From: Pseudomaricurvus alcaniphilus
Lineage (GTDB): Bacteria; Pseudomonadota; Gammaproteobacteria; Pseudomonadales; Cellvibrionaceae
Reading direction: 5' to 3'
Length of the DNA: 64,000 bases
NCBI RefSeq assembly: GCF_011440395.1
Contig: NZ_JAAOIX010000001.1
Coordinates: 1,348,402 to 1,412,401, forward strand
Every line of letters starts with the position of its first letter. Position 1 is the stretch's first letter. This document shows positions 55,543-63,154 of the stretch, one piece after another. The notes beneath the pieces are model-generated. The model had not been told where the DNA came from. It saw only the letters and a program-made list of their open reading frames with translations, and searched no databases. Made by a program: the position numbers and the translations under genes.

Positions 55543-55575
55543 CCCCTTGACCGCAGCAGCGCTGCGGTCAAGGGG
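55543..55575. terminator. Perfect 15-bp stem-loop before tpx 3' end
   Basis: CCCCTTGACCGCAGC (55543-55557) pairs perfectly with 55561-55575 around a 3-base loop, 20 bases past the tpx stop on the minus strand. It is a likely terminator between the convergent genes although no T-run follows. Confidence 0.7.
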
Positions 55576-55595
55576 TAACAACCTTCAGCGCGCCC

Positions 55596-56087
55596 TCAAA
55601 CAGCCTTCAGCGCTGCATCATAGTCGGGCTCATCGGCAATTTCCGCCACCTGCTCGGTATGCACCACCTTGCCATCGCCATCGATAACCACCACCGCACG
55701 GGACAGTATTCCAGTGAGGGGACCAGTGGTTATGGTCACGCCGTAATCCTGGCCAAAGCTGGAGCGAAAGGTCGAACCGGTGGCCACCTTATCGATACCT
55801 TCAGCGCCGCAAAAGCGGCCGGCGGCAAACGGCAGGTCCGCAGACACACAGATCACGTTGACGCCACTCTCGGACGCGCGCTGGTTGAATGTACGCACCG
55901 AAGTTGCACAGGTAGGGGTATCCACCGACGGGAAAATGTTCAATACCAGCTTCTGGCCCTTGTAGTCCGCCAGCGAAACTTCACTGAGATCTGACTTCAC
56001 CAGGGCAAAGTCCGGTGCCTTGCTGCCCACCGCGGGCAGGTCGCCGCACGTTTCTACGGGGTTTCCTTTAAGGGTAATAGTCGCCAT
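55596..56087 (-). CDS. tpx: Thiol peroxidase Tpx
   Basis: A 163-residue peroxiredoxin reducing hydrogen and organic peroxides with thioredoxin. The N-terminus MATITLKGNPVETCGDLPAVGSKAPDFALV is typical of Tpx. The peroxidatic Cys is in NIFPSVDTPTCATSVRTFN and the resolving Cys in AAGRFCGAEG. The ATG at 56087 is preferred over 56096 because AAAGGAT is placed correctly for it. A housekeeping stress gene marking the border between pectin and fructan loci. Confidence 0.96.
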   Translation of the reverse strand: MATITLKGNPVETCGDLPAVGSKAPDFALVKSDLSEVSLADYKGQKLVLNIFPSVDTPTCATSVRTFNQRASESGVNVICVSADLPFAAGRFCGAEGIDKVATGSTFRSSFGQDYGVTITTGPLTGILSRAVVVIDGDGKVVHTEQVAEIADEPDYDAALKAV

Positions 56088-56203
56088 TATTTGCATCCTT
56101 TGTTGGTTGTCTTACGGGTGATTTCAAGCCCGCTTAGCATAACAGCTAACGCGGAGTGTTAAAGGGGTTTTCAACAGCTCCGCAGACAAACTTCAGCGCC
56201 AGC

Positions 56204-58273
56204 TTAATTGCGCGCCGCAGACCATATGGACTGCAGCGAGTAAGCGGTCGCCGAACGCAGCTGGACAGCCTTATCGCTCACCAGCCTTAACGAACCATAG
56301 GCCTCATTGGGAAACAGCAAAGCGGTAAAAATCGTCTCCCCGTCGTTGGCAAATACTTCGATAGAAGAGCGATCCAGATAGACCCTTAAAGAGACCTGGT
56401 CGCCACTGCCGGTGATGGGCGCCACCTGGCGCGCGGCAAACCCATCGGCAAAATCGCTTTTCCCGGCCCGGGTTCGATCCAGAACATACTGGCCATTAGC
56501 CCGATCGATGCTGAAAGTCACCCGCTCATCCAGCGTATTGGACCACTCCAGGGTGACCAATTGCGCCTGCTGCAGAGACAGGTCGAGGGTCAATTCCTGT
56601 AAGTCTAGCGGCTGTTTGGCGCTGAGTTCCAGCTTGTCTGCCAAGTCCAGCGAGCCGTTCACAGCGACATTCTCAATACTGCTGGAACCTGCGCGCAGGC
56701 CCTCGAGCTCAGCCACCGGGCGCGAGAACAGCCGCGGGCCCGTCCCGGTTTGCCGCAAGTGCATGGCGCGCGGCAGCGTCATAGCGCTGCGCCAGCGCTG
56801 GGTAGGTACACGGGTGGCGTAATCCCAGTTGGACATCCAGCCGATAAACAGGGTGCGGCCATCCGCCTCGGGCACATCCGACCAGGTAACACCGGCGTAG
56901 TTGTCGGTACCGTGATCGATCCACAGGCCCGACTCCAGCCGCGGCCGGGCTGGCTTGTTGGCGAACACGATACTGTCCACGCTGATGACGCCCCGCGGCC
57001 CGCTGGCTTTATCCTCGATCCTGATTTGCGCCTCCTTGCCGCGCAAATCCTTGACATCCCAACTGCTGGCATTCAACCGCGAATAACTGCTGCCGCCAGC
57101 CGTGCGTACCACCTTGCCGTCCACCAACAGCGACACAGCGGCCCCGTCGACCTCGCCCCAGCCACCGGTGTAGAAGTTAATATAGGGCCGCTTGATCTTG
57201 AAGGGTTTTGACAGCATGGAACCGGTAGCCCGATCACCACCGACAAAAGACGCCAGCATCTGCTTGCCGAGGTCGGCGTCGCCGGCGTGACGTGGCGTTA
57301 CTGGCGCCACGGCAAAGGCATCACCGGTTTGGGTCCAGTTGTGCAACCCCCGCTCAAAATCCTCAAACACCTGGCCGGCGGGGAACTTGAGCGGCCGGGT
57401 CGCCACTACCGATTTTATGTCCGGGTCCAGAGTAAAGCGCTTGCCGTCAAAATCACCGACAAAATACTGGGTGGCGGAACCGCCATTGGGGCCGCCCTCA
57501 CCGATACTGACCAGCAACACATAGCGGCTACCGGTGCCATTTTCAACTGGCAACTCAATCAGGTCGGGGCACTCCCAAACTCCGGCGTGAACCCCCAAGC
57601 CTTCACCAAACTTGCTTTCGAATTGCCACTCCTTGAGATTGGGGGAGGAGTAAAAATGAATGGTATCCGCCACCGCCAGCGACATAATCCATTGGCCACT
57701 GCCCTCATGCCAGAATACCTTGGGGTCACGAAAGGCGAATTCACCGGGGTTGGCCAGCACCGGATTGTTTTTGTATTTGCTCCAGCTGCGCCCCTTGTCG
57801 AGGCTGTAAGCGATGGCCTGGGACTGGAAATCAACCCGCCCCATATTTTCACCGGCATGATTGTGGTAGGTATAAATAGCCACCATGGGCGGGTTGTCGA
57901 CACTGCCGAAACCGGTGGTATTGTTCCAGTCGATCACTGCACTGCCGGAAAAAATGGTGCCCTGTTCGTCCGGCCACAGGGCAACCGGCAGCTCCTCCCA
58001 GGTGACCATATCCTTGCTTACCGCGTGGCCCCAGTGCATCGCCCCCCAGACATTGGAATAGGGATGATACTGATAGAAGAGATGGTATTCACCTTCGTAA
58101 TAAACCATGCCATTGGGGTCGTTCATCCACTGCTGCTGCGGACTAAAATGCAATTGCGGCCGGTAGGGCTCCTGATACAAATCGTCAAAGGCACTGGCAT
58201 TTTCAGGCAGCAGCGCAGGCAGCAACAGCGGCAGTGACAGCAGCCCGGCATGTACTAATCTGGATAATTTCAT
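56204..58273 (-). CDS. Secreted GH32 fructan hydrolase with inserted domain
   Basis: A 689-residue exo-type fructanase (levanase/inulinase) or invertase. The signal peptide ends near LPENASAFDD. GH32 motifs are WMNDPNG with nucleophile Asp52, FRDP with Asp183 and VWECPD with acid/base Glu234. The five-bladed propeller is interrupted at ~285-448 by a module (QVFEDFERGLHNWTQTGDAF ... GAAVSLLVDGKVVRTAGG ... ISVDSIVFANK) that looks like a jelly-roll carbohydrate-binding or lectin-like fold. The propeller then resumes at IDHGTDNYAGVTW, followed by the C-terminal beta-sandwich (DRSSIEVFANDGETIFTALLFP). The GH32 at 63155 lacks this insert. AAAGGA precedes the ATG. Confidence 0.93.
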   Translation of the reverse strand: MKLSRLVHAGLLSLPLLLPALLPENASAFDDLYQEPYRPQLHFSPQQQWMNDPNGMVYYEGEYHLFYQYHPYSNVWGAMHWGHAVSKDMVTWEELPVALWPDEQGTIFSGSAVIDWNNTTGFGSVDNPPMVAIYTYHNHAGENMGRVDFQSQAIAYSLDKGRSWSKYKNNPVLANPGEFAFRDPKVFWHEGSGQWIMSLAVADTIHFYSSPNLKEWQFESKFGEGLGVHAGVWECPDLIELPVENGTGSRYVLLVSIGEGGPNGGSATQYFVGDFDGKRFTLDPDIKSVVATRPLKFPAGQVFEDFERGLHNWTQTGDAFAVAPVTPRHAGDADLGKQMLASFVGGDRATGSMLSKPFKIKRPYINFYTGGWGEVDGAAVSLLVDGKVVRTAGGSSYSRLNASSWDVKDLRGKEAQIRIEDKASGPRGVISVDSIVFANKPARPRLESGLWIDHGTDNYAGVTWSDVPEADGRTLFIGWMSNWDYATRVPTQRWRSAMTLPRAMHLRQTGTGPRLFSRPVAELEGLRAGSSSIENVAVNGSLDLADKLELSAKQPLDLQELTLDLSLQQAQLVTLEWSNTLDERVTFSIDRANGQYVLDRTRAGKSDFADGFAARQVAPITGSGDQVSLRVYLDRSSIEVFANDGETIFTALLFPNEAYGSLRLVSDKAVQLRSATAYSLQSIWSAARN

Positions 58274-58292
58274 ACGTCAATTTCCTTTAATT

Positions 58293-58539
58293 TTTAACCT
58301 AATTACTACCGAAGCCAAGCGTCAGCAAGCTGGCACTATGGCAGGCCTGGCTGCGGGGGCTTGTTTTCAAGACCCTCGACAGCAGGGATGCTGTCGTGGA
58401 GCCCCCATGGATGGGTCTACGGCGAGTCTTGAAAGCAAGACCCTGGAGCCAGGCCGGGAAAAGAACTGTTCCCCCAAGGGTTACAAAGTGTATGTCTCCT
58501 GGCGCCGATAGCTGGCTTACCCATAGGGGTAATCAAGGT
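58293..58539. mobile_element. Hairpin-forming MITE-like element, copy 3
   Basis: About 247 bp in the same orientation as copy 1 and clearly alignable with it over its length. CTTTAATT flanks it at 58285-58292 and 58540-58547. The ends ACCTAATTAC and (complement of) GTAATCAAGGT are imperfect inverted repeats. It contains the CGACAGCA/TGCTGTCG hairpin near 58377-58396. It fills the gap between the GH32 start and the sugar porter stop. Confidence 0.75.
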
Positions 58540-58557
58540 CTTTAATTGCCGACAGAC

Positions 58558-59922
58558 TTAACTCTTGCTGGATCCCAACTCTTCATCAAGGCTGGGATGG
58601 GCATGCTGCGACAAACCTTCCGCCAGGGATTCCAGCGTGCGGCCCTTGGTCTCCGGCATGATAAACACCACCCACAACAACTGCAGCGCCATCATAAAGG
58701 CGAAAAACGCGAAGATGGTGGCGGGCTCGAACCGCCCCAACACAAATGGCATTAACAGGGTGATCAGGGCCGCGAATACCCAGTGGGTACCGGAGCCAAT
58801 GGACTGCCCCTGGGTCCTGACATTGTTGGGGAATATCTCGGCAATAAATACCCAGATAACCGCTCCCTGCCCCACCGCGTGGGCCGCGATAAACAGGAAC
58901 ACAAAAAACACCACCGTGGCCCCACCGGCACCGGAGGCAAATGCCCAGGCCACTGCGGACAGGGATACTATATAGCCGATCGAACCGACCAGCAGCAATT
59001 GCTTGCGCCCGAACATATCGATCAAATACAGGCCCAACATGGTAAACACCAGGTTGACCATGCCGATTCCGGCACTGGAGAGCAGGGCCGAACTGGCGTC
59101 CAGGCCGGCGGATTCAAATACTCGCGGCGCGTAATAAATAATAAAGTTGATCCCGGACACCTGGTTAAAAAACGCCACCAGGAACGCCAGCATAATCGGG
59201 AAGCTGTAAGCCTTGTTGAAAATGGAATCCTGGGTGAACTCCCGCTGGGCGTGACGAATCTCCTTGACGGTGCGCTCGACACTGTCCGGATTGACGATCT
59301 GGATAATACGCCGCGCCTCAGTTTCATCATTCTTGCGAATCAATAACCAGCGTGGACTTTCAGGCACTCGCACAATCAGCGCCAGGAAGACAAACGCCGG
59401 AATGGCTTCAAGGCCCAGCATCCAGCGCCAGCCCAGGCCGCCGATTTCAGTGAGCAGGTAATTGGAGAGAAACGCCACCAGGATGCCGAAGACAATTTGA
59501 AACTGGTACAGGGCGACCAGGCGGCCACGGTGATTGGCCGGTGCGATTTCAGATATATACGCGGGCACAGCGATTGAGGACAAGCCGACCCCGACACCAC
59601 CGATAAAGCGCATAATTGAGAAAGTGTAGGGATCTTGCGCCAGCGCCGATCCCAGGGCTGATATCAGGTAAAGTACCCCGATGGCAATCAGCGTCAGCTT
59701 GCGCCCATAGCGCTCACAGGGAATATTGCCGGTGAGGGCGCCGATAACGGTACCCCACAATGCAGCGGACATGACCAGGGCGCCGTGAAACAGATCACTG
59801 GTCTGCCACAATTTTTGCAAGGGTTGATCGGCGCCTGAGATAACCGCCGTATCGAACCCAAACAGAAAGCCGGCCACCGCAACGGTGACCGACCAGAAAA
59901 TAATTTGTCGGATATTATTCAT
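58558..59922 (-). CDS. MFS sugar porter (fructose or oligofructose uptake)
   Basis: A 454-residue 12-helix inner-membrane transporter of the sugar porter family. Signatures are GFLFGFDTAVISGA, YGRKLTLIAIGVLYLISALGSA, the RFIGGVGVGLSSIAVPAYISEIAP block, VPESPRWLL, QVSGINFIIYYAPRVF, DMFGRKQ and MPETKGRTLE. The ATG at 59922 (MNNIRQ) is chosen over a frame to 59973, with AAAGG about 11 bases upstream. It lies between receptor and GH32 in the same direction, so it probably carries fructose or short fructans into the cell. Confidence 0.93.
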   Translation of the reverse strand: MNNIRQIIFWSVTVAVAGFLFGFDTAVISGADQPLQKLWQTSDLFHGALVMSAALWGTVIGALTGNIPCERYGRKLTLIAIGVLYLISALGSALAQDPYTFSIMRFIGGVGVGLSSIAVPAYISEIAPANHRGRLVALYQFQIVFGILVAFLSNYLLTEIGGLGWRWMLGLEAIPAFVFLALIVRVPESPRWLLIRKNDETEARRIIQIVNPDSVERTVKEIRHAQREFTQDSIFNKAYSFPIMLAFLVAFFNQVSGINFIIYYAPRVFESAGLDASSALLSSAGIGMVNLVFTMLGLYLIDMFGRKQLLLVGSIGYIVSLSAVAWAFASGAGGATVVFFVFLFIAAHAVGQGAVIWVFIAEIFPNNVRTQGQSIGSGTHWVFAALITLLMPFVLGRFEPATIFAFFAFMMALQLLWVVFIMPETKGRTLESLAEGLSQHAHPSLDEELGSSKS

Positions 59923-59946
59923 AGCTATAGCGGCCTTTATTAGAAG

Positions 59947-59971
59947 GCTGCACACTCGCAAAGCGTGCAGC
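59947..59971. promoter_or_regulatory. Inverted repeat upstream of the sugar porter
   Basis: GCTGCAC (59947-59953) pairs with GTGCAGC (59965-59971), 25 bp before the porter start. It could be an mRNA hairpin or an operator; nothing further decides. Confidence 0.4.
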
Positions 59972-60052
59972 ATTGGTTTTGCCCATTCGATCTATGAAAA
60001 GTCGAACTTATAGAAAATCAAACCATGCAGACTCGAACTGTGAAGTCACGCA

Positions 60053-60079
60053 GGCGGCACCCTGCAACAGGGTGCCGCC
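60053..60079 (-). terminator. Perfect 12-bp hairpin after the fructan-locus receptor
   Basis: GGCGGCACCCTG (60053-60064) pairs perfectly with CAGGGTGCCGCC (60068-60079) around a 3-base loop, 15 bases past the receptor stop on the minus strand. Probable terminator or stabilising hairpin; no T-run. Confidence 0.65.
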
Positions 60080-60094
60080 CCTAACCTGCAACTC

Positions 60095-62833
60095 TTAGAA
60101 AGAGTAATCGAGACTGAACTTCACTGAACGTCCCAGCAGCGGTCTCGCCACTCCGATGTAGTCACCACTGGCGAAGGTCAGGCCAGAGGTGATCGGCGAT
60201 CCCTCGGTAAACGACTCGGCGTCGTTGACATTGTTAACGTGCAATTGCAGATCCAGGTTATCCGAAACCGAGTACAAGGCACCCATATTGAACTGGGTAT
60301 ACTCCGGATAAATGGTCACGTTAGTGTTATCGTCGGTAGCAAAACGATCACTGTAGTACTGCGCCTGCCCGTAGATCGTCAAGGGTATTGCGGCAAAGGT
60401 ATAGGAAGGTCGGAAGTTGATCATGACCTCGGCTTGCCGGCGTGGCCGTCTCGCATCGCTGGAGGACACCTCATACTGGCGGACATCATTGATGTTGTCG
60501 TTATTGGTATCCACTTCCACAATACCGGAGCGAATGGAATTGTCCTGGCCCTGCTCGGGATCCTGCCAAACGATACTGCCCTGCAGGCGCAATCCTTCGG
60601 CAAAATCAGGCGTCCAGCTACCTTCGATCTCTACCCCCACATTGGTCAGGTCACGACGGAAGGTGTCGCGCACCTTGGGACAGTTTGGCGGCGCAGGGAT
60701 GGAACTACAGGCAACGTTACCCGTACCAGTGGCACTGAGATCGTCCAGCAGCGGCCCCAGGTTTTCCTTCGCCTTAAAATCGATGGCGAATACGGAAACC
60801 GTCATATCGAGGGTATCGGTACCGAAGCGAACACCACCTTCCAGCTGGGTAATGGACTCGGTCAGGTCACCGCGAGCGGTTTCACCTGTGGTCGGGCTGG
60901 TAGCCGGGCCACCAAAAATGTAGTCCTCAAAACCGGGCAGACGGAAAGACTCGGCAAAACTGCCGTAAATGGATACATCGCCCAGGGTATCGTGGTTTTC
61001 CAGCAATATATAGTTGGCACCGAATGACCAACCGACATCATCGTAGGATTCAGACGCAAACTGGGGCTTACCATCCGGCACATTGACGAAGTTGTCGGCC
61101 AGGGTATCGTCGGTCGAACCCACCACCACATCATTGGGGGTAAAGTCGTTAGAAGAGTTGCCCGGGTCAAAGGAGTTGGTGGTAACCCGATCCACTTCCA
61201 GCTCCTGCCAGCGGGCGCCGAAATCCAGTTTCAGGCGACCTTCCAGCAAGCTGACGTGGTCGAGGAAATACAGGGCCCGGGTCTTCATGTTGGAATTTGC
61301 ACCGAGACCGAAGAGGGCCGGCTGGTCAACGCCACCAGTGGAAATAGACGGACCGACTTGCTGCTCCGCGGCGTCCACGGCGTACAGATCGACCAAACGG
61401 GCGTCTTCATTGATATCACTCCAGGCGCTGGCGAACACTGAAGACACATCATAGGTAAAGATGCTGGTATAAGCGCCAAACGTCAGGTCGTGGGTGGTGG
61501 AGCCCAGCTCAAAGCTATTGGTCAGGCGGAAGTCGCCGGTAAAACTGGTGGCATCAACCTTGGCCCAAACCGGAATGTTGTGAGCCAGCACTGAGGGTGC
61601 TTCCACCGCAGTGGACAAATCGGTGCCAGTCACGGTGTCGGCGAAGTAAGCCTTGACCTGGGTAGCCGCGCTGTAGTCGATACCGTTAGTCGGATCTGCA
61701 GTCAAATCCTGGAGACGATTAAACTGGTCGTTTTGCAGCTTGCTGGTTTCCGTCGGCGGATCGTTGAACAGCGCATTGAAACCGCTGAACCCGGAGGTGT
61801 AACGCAGACCGGACTCCAGCCTCCAGCCGTCGCCGAAATCCTTGCCAAACTTGGCGGTAAATATATTGAACTCAGGGTTGATACCGTCGGTAATATCCAA
61901 CTGCCGGCGACCGCCATCGGCGTCGTACAGGTTATAGTAGCTGGTAGCCGGCGCCTGCAAAGTGCCGTCACTAAAATCTACGCCCAGGCTCTGCACGTCA
62001 CCGGGATCGATCTCAAACGGGTTGCCATCGGTGCCGGGTGCCCGGGTGTTGGCGATCCGGTAAGGAATGTTCTGGTAGAAGATGGTTTTATCCCTGATCA
62101 CATGCGCCTGCACCATAAGTTCGGTGCTGTTGTCGTCGCTGGTGTAGAGCAGGTTAGCGCGAAACTGGCCGCCATTGTTGCCGGTATAGCCCGGGTCACG
62201 AACCCCATCGGACACCCGGTAGAAGCCGCCCATGGCGTAGGTCAGGTTGTCATTGATGGGGCCGCCGAGCCAAAAGTCGTTTCTGACATGACCCCAGTCT
62301 CCCACCTCCAGCTTGTAACCGCCCTCGAATTCCTGGCCGCCGGTGCGAGTAATGTAGTTAACCGCCGCGCCCAGGGCGTTGGAATAGAGAATGCCACCGG
62401 GGCCGCCTTTTACGGCTTCGACGCTTTGGGTCATCAAGTCGGTCTTGATAAAGACGTCGTTGTTCATAAACGGTGCTTCCGGCTCTTCAAAGGCCGGCAA
62501 GCCGTCCAGCAGGTTGGGTACATAGCGATAACCACCGGCCTGTGGCAGGCCCCGCACCAGCACGTTGTTGTGGGTTTCACCGGCGCTACCGCCTTCAGGG
62601 AAAAAGCCCGGGATATTGCCCAGCAAATCGGCCGTACCCATGGGTGCCAACTGCTTCATGTCTTCCGCGGAGATGGTGTTGATGGAGAAGGTCGCATCGA
62701 ATTTTTTGGTGTCCTGGGTAACACCCGTGACAATGACCTCTTCGATCGATTCGGTCTTTGCCACTGCACCAGCCGATGCCATGGAGAGCAGGGCAATAGC
62801 GGTAGCGAGTCTGTTGCGTTGGTATTTTTTCAT
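60095..62833 (-). CDS. TonB-dependent receptor of the fructan locus
   Basis: A 912-residue outer-membrane importer. The signal peptide is MKKYQRNRLATAIALLSMASAGAVAKTE, and the TonB box is EEVIVTGVTQD. The plug reads ISAEDMKQLAPMGTADLLGNIPGFFPEGGSAGETHNNVLVRGLPQAGGY and VEAVKGGPGGILYSNALGAAVNYITR. The barrel ends VKFSLDYSF. It resembles the receptor at 8859-11459 (both have LAPM...GNIPG/RSIPG followed by a Gly-Glu-rich loop) more than the pectin receptors. AAGGTGA lies before the ATG. Flanked by GH32 and sugar-porter genes, so fructan or sucrose-type oligosaccharides are the likely cargo. Confidence 0.94.
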   Translation of the reverse strand: MKKYQRNRLATAIALLSMASAGAVAKTESIEEVIVTGVTQDTKKFDATFSINTISAEDMKQLAPMGTADLLGNIPGFFPEGGSAGETHNNVLVRGLPQAGGYRYVPNLLDGLPAFEEPEAPFMNNDVFIKTDLMTQSVEAVKGGPGGILYSNALGAAVNYITRTGGQEFEGGYKLEVGDWGHVRNDFWLGGPINDNLTYAMGGFYRVSDGVRDPGYTGNNGGQFRANLLYTSDDNSTELMVQAHVIRDKTIFYQNIPYRIANTRAPGTDGNPFEIDPGDVQSLGVDFSDGTLQAPATSYYNLYDADGGRRQLDITDGINPEFNIFTAKFGKDFGDGWRLESGLRYTSGFSGFNALFNDPPTETSKLQNDQFNRLQDLTADPTNGIDYSAATQVKAYFADTVTGTDLSTAVEAPSVLAHNIPVWAKVDATSFTGDFRLTNSFELGSTTHDLTFGAYTSIFTYDVSSVFASAWSDINEDARLVDLYAVDAAEQQVGPSISTGGVDQPALFGLGANSNMKTRALYFLDHVSLLEGRLKLDFGARWQELEVDRVTTNSFDPGNSSNDFTPNDVVVGSTDDTLADNFVNVPDGKPQFASESYDDVGWSFGANYILLENHDTLGDVSIYGSFAESFRLPGFEDYIFGGPATSPTTGETARGDLTESITQLEGGVRFGTDTLDMTVSVFAIDFKAKENLGPLLDDLSATGTGNVACSSIPAPPNCPKVRDTFRRDLTNVGVEIEGSWTPDFAEGLRLQGSIVWQDPEQGQDNSIRSGIVEVDTNNDNINDVRQYEVSSSDARRPRRQAEVMINFRPSYTFAAIPLTIYGQAQYYSDRFATDDNTNVTIYPEYTQFNMGALYSVSDNLDLQLHVNNVNDAESFTEGSPITSGLTFASGDYIGVARPLLGRSVKFSLDYSF

Positions 62834-62888
62834 AATTTCACCTTATTTTTATCACTGATTAAACGGGATTACGTGCCGTACAAAGTAC

Positions 62889-62927
62889 TTATTGGGCTAA
62901 CTTATTGAGTCAACTTATTGAGCTAAC
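62889..62927. repeat. 13-bp tandem repeat, three units, upstream of the fructan receptor
   Basis: TTATTGGGCTAAC, TTATTGAGTCAAC and TTATTGAGCTAAC follow directly, 56-94 bp before the receptor start, where its promoter should be. Confidence 0.65.
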
Positions 62928-63035
62928 TTTCAGGTCCAAATTTTATATCAAAATGTCTATCGTTGTACATTTTAAGCCGCGAAAAATCCCGATCACTGAC
63001 AATACACGGGAGGTTTTAATTTAGTGGTGTGCTCT

Positions 63036-63053
63036 ACCGTTATGACTAACGGT
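63036..63053. promoter_or_regulatory. Inverted repeat ACCGTTA-TGAC-TAACGGT, candidate operator
   Basis: A perfect 7-4-7 inverted repeat in the 321-bp gap between the GH32 stop and the receptor start. No T-run follows, so an operator for a fructan regulator is possible. The rest of the gap shows no gene. Confidence 0.4.
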
Positions 63054-63154
63054 GGACAAAATTTACTATTCCCTGTTCAATATGTCAACACCTGGCCGCA
63101 AAAATCAACTACCCACCCTTTGCGAGCAGGTAGCCTATGCCGCTATAAGCAGCA

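Noticed and set aside
63036-63053. The inverted repeat at 63036 as a terminator of GH32
   Set aside because: It lies upstream-facing relative to a T-run requirement and no T-run follows on either strand; left as a weak operator candidate.
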